Of a stretch of DNA of 10,355 bases, positions 1 through 5,887 are shown piece after piece. How positions within the stretch are numbered: position 1 is the stretch's first letter; each line of letters opens with the position of its first letter. The stretch is from Parvularia atlantis (Eukaryota > Opisthokonta > Rotosphaerida), in contig CALSCO010001011.1 of NCBI GenBank assembly GCA_943704415.1, positions 1 through 10,355 of the forward strand, written 5' to 3'. Below the pieces are notes generated by a model. It was not told the origin of the DNA. It saw only the letters and a program-made list of their open reading frames with translations, and searched no databases. A program made the position numbers and the translations under genes.

Positions 1-50
<50 letters not shown>
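1..50. repeat. (AC)25 dinucleotide microsatellite at the window edge
   Basis: Perfect alternating AC run filling the first 50 bases; it may continue to the left. It is followed by a short stretch ending in CCAG (61-64), which fits an intron acceptor, so the repeat is most simply placed inside an intron of the sorting nexin gene. Read in the gene's frame it would give His-Thr repeats with no stop, so a coding role is not formally excluded. Confidence 0.9.
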
Positions 51-51
<1 letters not shown>

Positions 52-64
52 GTCACACGGCCAG

Positions 65-1727
65 CTCAACAGCGAGGTCGTCAGCAGAAGGTACAAGCAC
101 TTTGTGTGGCTGCACGACCGCCTCACCGAGCGCTTCCCGTTCGTCGCCGTGCCATCGCTGCCCGAGAAGCAGCTCCAAGGCACGCTCACGCGCGCAAACA
201 TGCATGCACATAGAGCTCACGCGCACTGCACGCCAGGCCGCTTCGAGGCCAGTTTTGTGACCAACCGCATGCGCAAGCTCGAGCGGTTCATCAACCGCGT
301 CGTGCAGCACCCGATGCTGCGCGCGTCCGCCGTGCTGCACCACTTTGTGACCTCGTCCGACGTCAAAGTGCGCCCGCGCGTGCGCATTCGTGCTTGCTGT
401 GCTGAGCCGTTCCCGCATGCAGGAGTGGAAGGAGGGCAAGCGCACCGCCGAGGCCGAGTCGCAGGTGCGCCCGCGCCGGTGCATCCGACGCACCGCTCAC
501 GCCTCAAGGGCGCACAGGTCGTCACGGCGTACCTCGACAGGATACGCATCCCAGACAACTGCCTGGTCGATTCGAGGTGCGCCCCGGGCCACTGATGCAG
601 CTCGCGCCCCCGCTCACGCGCACGCCGCAACCGCCAGCAACCCGTCCGACATTGAAAAGTTCCTGCGGCACATCAAGTCGATGGAGCGCAACGTGCAGAC
701 GCTGCAGAGCATCAGCGACCACTTGCAGTCGGCGCGGCAGGGTGCGTGCGGGCGTGCGGGCCGGGAGCGGGTGCTGAGTTGGTGCGCGCGCGCGCGCGCG
801 CAGACCTGCACAACAGCCTCGGCAAGATGTCCGAGTCGGTCAAGCACCTCGTCGTGGCGGACGAAAGCGCGACGATGATCGTCAAGCTGTCGGAGCAGCT
901 CAACCAGCTCAACCGCGCGAGCCGGTCGTCGGTGCGTGCGCCACAACCGCCGCTGCACACGCGGCCGCTCAAACCCGCTCGCGCCGAACAGTCGGACGCC
1001 GGCGTCTCGCTCTCGATGAACCGGCGCGGGTGCTGGTGCTGGCGCGACGACTGCAGCGAGTGTGGGCCGCTGTCGAACGCACTCATCCACATCAGCTCAA
1101 CGCTCAGCCGGATGCAGGCGCGCAGCCGCCTGTCCCTCGCGCGCTCGCGGCGCTCACTGGGTGATGCCAGGCGCTGCACCTGCAGGAAGAGTCGTTCACC
1201 GAGCTCACGGCCGACCTCAAGGAGCTGCTGGCGGACGCGCGGCGGTTCAAGGTGCGCTCTCGCTGCTGTGTTGCTGTCGCCGTCGCCCGTGTGCTCATCG
1301 CCGCCCGCAGGCTATCATCCGCCTGCGTGACCAGCAATGGGACGCGTACAAGGCCGCAACGCAGCGCGAGAAGGACCAGGCGCTCGTGCCGCAGCTTAAG
1401 CTGCGATGCGACCGCGCGAGCACGCTGCTCCTCGCCGAGGTGCGCGCGCGTTTGGCCGCACAAGGGAGCCGCTGAGCGAGGTGCGCGCGCGCGCGCGCGC
1501 GCAGATCCACAACTTTCACGAGACGCGCGGCGCGGCGTTCAAGCGCTTGTGGAAGAACTTGATCCAGCAGCAGGTCGAGTACCACAAGAAGGTGCGCGAC
1601 ACGGGTGCACGGCCGCGGCCCGCGGCCCGGTGCCTGATGCGTGTGCGCGCTGGTGGTGCAGATGAGCCAGATGTGGAATGAGCTGCTGCCCGACGCGGAC
1701 GAGATCGTCGCGCTGTCACCGGACTGA
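65..1727 (+). CDS. PX-BAR sorting nexin, 5' partial
   Basis: Endosomal phosphoinositide-binding, membrane-curving coat protein. Inferred exons: 65-179, 237-367, 423-464, 518-576, 638-741, 804-931, 992-1117, 1171-1251, 1311-1439, 1505-1591, 1662-1727 (TGA); all phases match, giving 355 codons in the window. The first two exons encode a PX domain: SRRYKHFVWLHDRL carries the Arg-Arg-Tyr phosphoinositide motif, VPSLPEKQ is the proline loop, and GRFEASF and RFINRVVQHP follow. The EWKEGKR segment resembles the SNX9/18/33 group. The remaining exons are helical and heptad-like (NVQTLQSISDHL, ESFTELTADLKELL, HNFHETRGAAFKRLWKNLI), as expected for a BAR domain. The N-terminus lies outside the window. 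Two introns (180-236 and 1118-1170) need a GC donor. The start of exon 518 could instead be 509, adding three residues. The Cys/Trp-rich start of exon 992-1117 is doubtful. PX identity is firm; the subfamily is less certain. Confidence 0.85.
180..236 (+). other. GC-AG intron, frame-neutral, in the PX domain
   Basis: Removal of these 57 nt joins ...LPEKQLQ to GRFEASF, the spacing found in SNX9-type PX domains (LPDKQ followed closely by GRFEE). The donor reads CAAG|GCACGC, the acceptor GCCAG, and a GCTCAC branch-like motif lies 22 nt before the acceptor. The length is a multiple of three and there is no stop, so retention would insert 19 His/Arg/Ala-rich residues instead of breaking the frame. 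Confidence 0.65.
784..801. repeat. (GC)9 tract directly before a splice acceptor
   Basis: Alternating GC run at the 3' end of the sorting nexin intron 742-803, running straight into the CAG acceptor where a pyrimidine tract would be expected. A similar tract sits at 1483-1502 in intron 1440-1504. Confidence 0.85.
1118..1170 (+). other. Candidate GC-AG intron in the BAR region
   Basis: The frame used up to 1117 (…TLSRMQ) must change to reach the exon at 1171 (ALHLQEESF…), which ends at a standard GTGCGC donor. No phase-compatible GT donor of normal size lies between them. CAG|GCGCGC with acceptor GATGCCAG gives a 53-nt phase-0 intron containing GCTCAC; GCGCGC differs from the usual GTGCGC donor by one base. 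A GT at 1131 would give a shorter intron with a poorer donor. Confidence 0.55.
1483..1502. repeat. (GC)10 tract directly before a splice acceptor
   Basis: Alternating GC run ending in the CAG acceptor of sorting nexin intron 1440-1504; same arrangement as at 784-801. Confidence 0.85.
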
Positions 1728-1955
1728 CGACGGCGCGCTGGCCGCGCCTCCGCTAACCCGTTGATTTTGCTGCCGCCTGTGCGCCCATCCCACTGTTGCT
1801 CTCTCCCCACATCTTGCAATGCTCCGCCCCCCCCCTCGCCGCCGCGTCGTCTCCCCGTTCGACCTGAGCGTTGAGCGCACAGGCCGAGCGGGGAGCCCCG
1901 GCGCGCGCGCGCGTTGTACATCTCCGGCACAACGTAATGTTCTCGCGTGCACTCA
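1728..1955. other. Convergent intergenic spacer, sorting nexin / acyltransferase
   Basis: The 228 bases between two stop codons must hold both 3' UTRs. They contain a C-rich stretch (about 1826-1835) and a short GC run (about 1902-1913). No AATAAA is seen on either strand, and no open frame resembles a known protein. Confidence 0.7.
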
Positions 1956-3453
1956 CTACTCGGTCTTGGCCTTGTCGACGGGCTCGAGGGCGGGCTTGGG
2001 CTCGGGCACGACGAGCAAAAGCAGCACGACGACGGCCAGACCGACGTGCCCGACGTACCACACGTCGCGCCACACGTCCAGCACGGGGTTAAAGTTCTGC
2101 ATTAGCAGCAGCGGGTAGCAGTAGTACATGTACGTTAGCGTGCACAAGGTCGAGACGACGTCGTACACGGGCTGCGCGCGCACCTAAGCAGCAGCAGCGA
2201 ACAACGGCAGCACCGCACGTGCCTTGTACGCCTGCAGCCGCCCGACGACAAAGTGCGCACGCAGGCGCCGGCGCACGAGCACGTTGAGCATGAGCCCAAA
2301 CCAGAGGTGCGCGTTCATGACGGCGTAGCCGATGTCTGGGCACGCGCACTCATCAGGCGCCTGCACGTCCACGCAGCCGCACGCACCGTGGAACGCGTGT
2401 GTCACCGTGAGCACGCCAAACGCGACCGCGGCGCGGAACGGGCGCGGCCCCGGCACACGATCGTAGACGACGTGCTTGAGCCAGCGCGAGACGTGCGGGT
2501 TCCACGTGACCATGTACTCGCGTATCGACTGGACGAGCTGCGTGGGCACGTGTGAGCTCGGGTGTGCGCGCGTGGCCCGCACTGCGCACGCACCTCGAGC
2601 TTGATCGGGTGCGAGTTGCACACGCCGCTCCAGTCGCCCGGCGCGACGTAGCCGAAGCCGCACGCGACGGCGCGGGCCTCGGCTGCGCTCCACACGGCGT
2701 GTTGCGCCGTGCGGAAGAGCAGGGCGGCGGCGGCGATCTTGCCGAAGCGGAGGATGACGGGCAGGCGGCGGAATTTGGGGCCGAGGAGCTGGATGGGCGA
2801 GGCCACGTGCGGGCGGAGGGCCTGAGAGACGGCCTGGAAGACGCCGGCGAGGGTGACGGCACGGACGACGCGCAAGACGCGGCCCTCGTTGCGACGGTCC
2901 TCCGCGGGTGCATCGACCGCGCCGCGGTAGTCGTCCCAGCTCATGACCGGCCCAAGCGCCACCGAGGCAAAATTCCACGCGAAGCCGTGCACGGCCAGCA
3001 GGCCCGGCAACGCCTCGCCCGGCGCGCGGTCGTGCAGCGAGCACGCGAGGCCGCTCAGGTTGAACATGAGCACGCTCTGTACCAGCAGCGGCGAGGCGCG
3101 ATGGAGCCACGTCGGGAGCAGCCACGGCAGCAGCTCGCGCGGGGGCGGGACCCAAACGAACGCGACCTGTGTTCCCACGGCCAGCACGACGCTCGCGCCC
3201 GTCGCCCACGTGCGCGGCAGTACACGCCACAGCACCCAGCACAGCAGCACCTCGGCCTCGAGCACCCCAAGCGCGGTCGGGCCGACGAGCACGAGCGCCG
3301 TGAGCAGCCCGCCCAGGCCGCGTGCCGCGCCGCGCCGGGCGGCAGCAGACCCACGAGCGGGCCAAGCACGACACCCGCGGCCACGAGCGCGGCCGTGCGC
3401 GCCGACGGCAGCGCCGCGAGCTTGTCGGCGAGCGCACGCGCGGCCGCCTCCAT
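1956..3453 (-). CDS. MBOAT-family lysophospholipid acyltransferase, with a one-base frame break
   Basis: ER multi-pass enzyme that would re-acylate lysophospholipids with acyl-CoA (Lands cycle). Exons in transcript order: 3453-2594, 2537-2223, 2171-1956 (TAG). Family signatures are GPVMSWDDYRG, the near-invariant Asn in YMVTWNPHVSRWLKHV (about residue 300) and the catalytic His in THAFHG (about residue 337), amid many hydrophobic segments. The last exon (YMYYCYPLLL…VWYVGHVGLAVVVLLLL) fits the usual C-terminal membrane helices. Intron 2538-2593 is canonical; 2172-2222 needs a GC donor. In exon 1 the frame from ATG 3453 (…LLPPGAARHAA) must shift at about 3317 to reach LGGLLTALVLVG; one missing base explains it and would give about 463 residues, normal for the family. 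An in-frame ATG at 3501 is an alternative start. Whether the gene is functional depends on that break. Confidence 0.85.
2172..2222 (-). other. Candidate GC-AG intron near the acyltransferase C-terminus
   Basis: The exon ending …GRLQAYK must change frame to reach the hydrophobic C-terminal exon starting PVYDVVSTL. The unspliced frame soon meets a TAG at 2184-2186. A GT donor at 2218 (GTGCGG) has the wrong phase for this frame. AAG|GCACGT with acceptor GCGCGCAG gives a 51-nt phase-0 intron; an acceptor at TTAG (39 nt) would add Val-Arg-Ala-Gln. The donor matches the AAG|GCACG seen at 180. Confidence 0.5.
3317..3318 (-). other. Apparent one-base deletion in the acyltransferase frame
   Basis: Hydrophobic, family-like protein continues on both sides but in different frames. 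No AG dinucleotide occurs on this strand between 3420 and 3259, so an intron cannot repair it. The local sequence GCGGCCTGGGCGGG has no slippery heptamer. Confidence 0.7.
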
Positions 3454-3637
3454 GCGGGTGGAGTGCAGTCGAGACAGAAGTGAGACAGCGTGTGTCAGCA
3501 TGCTGCACGTCGTGATGCACCCAGTTCACCCATGTAAGTAAGCGGGGCCGCGCACGCGCACGCGAGCTACCATCCATCGCTTGCTCGCGTCGCACACCCC
3601 GCCACACGCACGCCCTGCGCGCCACACGCGATCGCAC

Positions 3638-3672
3638 GGATGGATGGATGGATGGATGGATGGATGGATGGG
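3638..3672. repeat. (GGAT)n tetranucleotide microsatellite
   Basis: About 8.5 perfect GGAT units followed by a degenerate unit (GCGGATGAG). It lies about 90 bp upstream of the eS12 start, in the divergent promoter region. Confidence 0.95.
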
Positions 3673-3699
3673 CGGATGAGAGGACGGTGTGCTGACTTG

Positions 3700-3717
3700 G
3701 CGCGCGCGCGCGCGCGG
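3700..3717. repeat. (GC)n run upstream of eS12
   Basis: Alternating GC run of about 17 bases, 41 nt before the eS12 ATG; a potential Z-DNA-forming tract in promoter or 5' UTR. Confidence 0.9.
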
Positions 3718-3758
3718 ATGCCGCACAGCGAGGACGTCCCGCGCGACAAGAAAGCAGA

Positions 3759-4322
3759 ATGTCGGGGGAAGGGTGCGCGCGTTCCGCGCCACAGCCGCCG
3801 CGCCACACGCAGCTGACGCCCACGCCGCAGAGATGTCGTGGACGCGGGCTCGGCCGCCGGCGCTGCGCCTGCTGCGGAGGGCACTGCGGCGACGATGACG
3901 GTTGACGAGGCCCTGCGCGATGTGCTCAAGAAGGCGCTCATCCACGACGGCCTCGTGCGCGGCGTGCGCGAGTCGGTCAAGGCGCTCGACCGGTGCGCCA
4001 GCGCGCGTCACCAGTGCGCTCCGCCTGGTGGGCCCACGCGGGCGCCCGCAGCCGCCAGGCCCACCTCTGCGTCATGGCCGAGTCGACGGACGAGCAGAGC
4101 GTCAAGAACCTGGTCGAGGCGCTGTGCAACGAGCACAACATCCACCTGATCAAGGTGCCCGACGGCAAAGAGCTGGGCAAGATGGTCGGCCTGTGCAAGA
4201 TCGACCGCGAGGGCGAGGCGCGCAAGATCGTCCGCTGCGCCGTGGCCGTCGTCAAGGACTTTGGCGAGGACTCGGTCGCGATGAGCGTGCTCATGAACCA
4301 CTTCAAGACGCGCTCGGCGTGA
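3759..4322 (+). CDS. RPS12: Small-subunit ribosomal protein eS12
   Basis: Eukaryotic 40S ribosomal protein. Exons: 3759-3772, 3831-3992, 4052-4322 (TGA), 148 residues; introns are 58 and 59 nt, both with GTGCGC donors and CAG acceptors. The core is highly conserved: [31 protein letters not shown] (spliced across intron 2), [31 protein letters not shown] and VVKDFGEDS. The Arg-Arg-Gln junction fixes intron 2 precisely. The first exon is only 14 nt (Met-Ser-Gly-Glu plus two bases); it is chosen because the phase fits and it gives a start with a normal-length acidic/Ala-rich N-terminus. ATG 3896 would give a shorter start without it. Family identity is certain; the first exon is probable. Confidence 0.95.
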
Positions 4323-4346
4323 ACGCGCTCGGAAAAAAGGAGGAAA

Positions 4347-4349
4347 AAT

Positions 4350-4352
<3 letters not shown>
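4347..4352 (+). terminator. Poly(A) signal AATAAA of eS12
   Basis: Canonical AATAAA 25 bases after the eS12 stop, in an A-rich stretch in otherwise GC-rich DNA, followed at once by the (GA)n run. Confidence 0.7.

Positions 4353-4384
<32 letters not shown>
4352..4384. repeat. (AG)16 dinucleotide microsatellite
   Basis: Perfect alternating AG run overlapping the last base of the AATAAA, then a degenerate AAGAGA. It lies in the convergent spacer between eS12 and the UBE2J-type gene. Confidence 0.95.
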
Positions 4385-4391
<7 letters not shown>

Positions 4392-4475
4392 CCAGTGCGC
4401 TGCAGTGCGTTGCTGCTGTGTCGTTGTGTGCGCGGGCGCAGTCTGCAGCACGACTCTCAGTCTCCGTGGCGGGTT

Positions 4476-4487
4476 ACAAACGTTTGT
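4476..4487. repeat. 12-bp perfect palindrome ACAAACGTTTGT
   Basis: Self-complementary AT-rich 12-mer in the GC-rich convergent spacer 4323-4504, 18 bp beyond the stop of the minus-strand UBE2J-type gene. It could be a 3'-end or protein-binding element; function unknown. Confidence 0.5.
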
Positions 4488-4504
4488 GCAAAGGGTGGCG
4501 CGGC

Positions 4505-5748
4505 TCACAGCGCCTGGGAGAGCAGGGGCCAGAGCCGGCGCACGACGAAGGCGATGATGACGACGAGCTGTGCGCGCCCGCTGGTGTCAGTCACAGGCGA
4601 GCGAATGTTGCGCGGCTGTGTGGCGCACCACCACGAAGATCATGCGGTCGATCGTGCCGGCGCTCAGCATGGCCTGCTGCGGCCGGGCTGGCTGCGCGTG
4701 GGCTCGCGCTTGCGCCGGCGGCTGCGGCTGCGGCTGTGGCCGGGTCGTATTTGCCGTCCGCTCGGGCGCTGGCGCTGACGTGGTCGGCGCAGTTGCAGCT
4801 GGTTGTGCGCTCGCTGCGTCGCTGGGTACGCTCGCCGCGCCGCCGGGCACGCTCGCCGCGCTGCTCGGCACGCTCGCTGCGTCGCTGGCCTCACCGGTCG
4901 TCTTGGGCGCGGCAGAGGACGACGAGCCCTCTGCGCAACGCATGAAGACAGGACACGCTGTCGCCACGACGCACCGTCCACCGCGGGCTTGGGCTTGTCG
5001 TACGCAAAGCTGATGGAGAGGCCCTGCGCCGGCGCCTCGCGCACGGGCGACTTGCGCGCAATGGCCGAGAGCAAGCGCGCCGGGTCCATGCGCTCGTCGC
5101 TCTTGCACTTGTCACACACGAACCCGAGCGACTTTTTGGCGTACGCTCGGCGCTCCTCGGGCGTGTAGTCGAGCGCGCCGACCGCGCCCTCGCCGGGAAC
5201 GGGAAAGAAGCTCTGGAGGGCGGTGCAGACGCTGCGGACTGGCGATGCAGTCAGCACTGCCACCACCGCAGACGGAGACAGAGAGGGGGGACAACGCACC
5301 GCCCCAGGCCGGCTGCCAGTACTCGGGATGGTAGCCGGTGATGCTCAGGCAGATCTTCTTGCCGACCTCGAAGCGCCCGTTGGGCGTGAGCAGGACGATG
5401 CTCGGCGGCTTCATCGGGTACTCGGGCGGGAGGACGATCCGGCCGTGGTACAGCCCGCCCTCGAACGCCGTCTCGGGCGGGCCGCGGATGGTGAAGTGCC
5501 ACTCGAAGATGTCATCCTGCGCGCGGTCACACCCAGTCAGCGGGCGGGCTCTGCGCGCTGTGGCCCGATGCCACCGCGCGCACGTCCAGCGGCCGCGCCA
5601 CAAACTCGTCGCTCGGGTCGTCGTGCAGCTCCTTGGCCTCTTTGAGGATGCGGCGCACGGCTGATCGACGGCTTCAGCGCGCGTGCGGCAAAAAACAACA
5701 ACAACGAAAGCGATGCGCACCCGGGCTGCGCTGGTTGTACTCGGTCAT
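4505..5748 (-). CDS. UBE2J1: UBE2J/Ubc6-type ER tail-anchored E2 ubiquitin-conjugating enzyme
   Basis: E2 enzyme of ER-associated degradation. Exons in transcript order: 5748-5721, 5660-5584, 5516-5300, 5238-4975, 4930-4629, 4567-4505 (TGA); introns of 60, 67, 61, 44 and 61 nt, all GTGCG donors. The product is 316 residues, close to human UBE2J1. The start MTEYNQRSPAVRRILKEA matches the family N-terminus. The fold is clear: FEWHFTIRGPP, GLYHGRIVLPPEYP, then TPNGRFEVGKKICLS with catalytic Cys91. TPNGRF stands where other E2s have HPN, as is typical of this subfamily. After GAVGALDYTPEERR comes an Ala/Ser/Pro linker encoded by a 21-bp repeat, then a C-terminal hydrophobic anchor (MIFVV spliced to LVVIIAFVV, residues 292-305) capped by Arg-Arg. 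The anchor is short, so the last splice is the least secure part. Confidence 0.93.
4808..4890 (-). repeat. 21-bp coding minisatellite, four units
   Basis: Units begin at 4808, 4829, 4850 and 4871 (the last is incomplete), each starting CGCTCGC on the plus strand. In the UBE2J-type protein they encode a seven-residue repeat of the form Ala-Ala-Ser-Val-Pro-x-x in the linker between the E2 fold and the membrane anchor. Confidence 0.85.
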
Positions 5749-5887
5749 CGTGCTCGCCGTGCCGATGCTACTGCTAGCGAAGGAGGCCGCGCACACAGCG
5801 TCAGCCCCGCAGGAGAGGCGCCGCGGATGGTGACGTCACGGCCTACGCACTCGAAGTTCGAACAAGCCTGACAGTCACCGTTACGGA
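5749..5887. promoter_or_regulatory. 139-bp bidirectional promoter, UBE2J-type gene / 806-residue protein
   Basis: Divergent start codons (5748 minus, 5888 plus) leave only 139 bases for both promoters and 5' UTRs. No TATA box is seen. It contains TGACGTCA (5831-5838), GTTCGAAC (5856-5863) and TGACAGTCA (5869-5877), three dyad-symmetric words within 47 bp. Confidence 0.7.
5831..5838. promoter_or_regulatory. Perfect CRE-type palindrome TGACGTCA
   Basis: The full 8-bp consensus bound by CREB/ATF-class bZIP factors in many eukaryotes, 57 bp upstream of the plus-strand start. A second pair of TGAC/GTCA half-sites separated by one base lies at 5869-5877. Binding is inferred from the motif alone. 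Confidence 0.5.

Larger units (their letters stand above)
3454..3758. promoter_or_regulatory. Divergent upstream region, acyltransferase / eS12
   Basis: The 305 bases between two divergent start codons must contain both promoters and 5' UTRs. It holds a (TGGA)n run, a (GC)n run about 40 nt before the eS12 start, and no obvious TATA box. Read on the minus strand the TGGA run gives Ser-Ile-His-Pro repeats, but nothing supports translation. An in-frame upstream ATG for the acyltransferase lies at 3501. Confidence 0.65.

Noticed and set aside
1-64. Telomere or centromere repeat at the left edge
   Set aside because: It is a plain (AC)n run next to a splice acceptor and a coding exon, with no telomere-type unit.
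3308-3330. Programmed ribosomal frameshift in the acyltransferase
   Set aside because: There is no slippery heptamer, and this family is not known to use frameshifting; a one-base sequence error or mutation is simpler.
2552-3541. Long plus-strand open frame of 329 codons over the acyltransferase
   Set aside because: It is antisense to the conserved acyltransferase exons, is rich in Arg/Ala/Gly/His as expected for GC-rich shadow frames, and shows no domain.
3526-4011. Minus-strand open frame through the TGGA repeat, with Ser-Ile-His-Pro repeats
   Set aside because: The repeat peptide comes purely from the microsatellite; the frame crosses the eS12 exon in antisense and has no family match.
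5856-5863. GTTCGAAC, which resembles a tRNA B box
   Set aside because: No A box, acceptor stem or anticodon arm can be folded around it; better treated as a short palindrome in a promoter.
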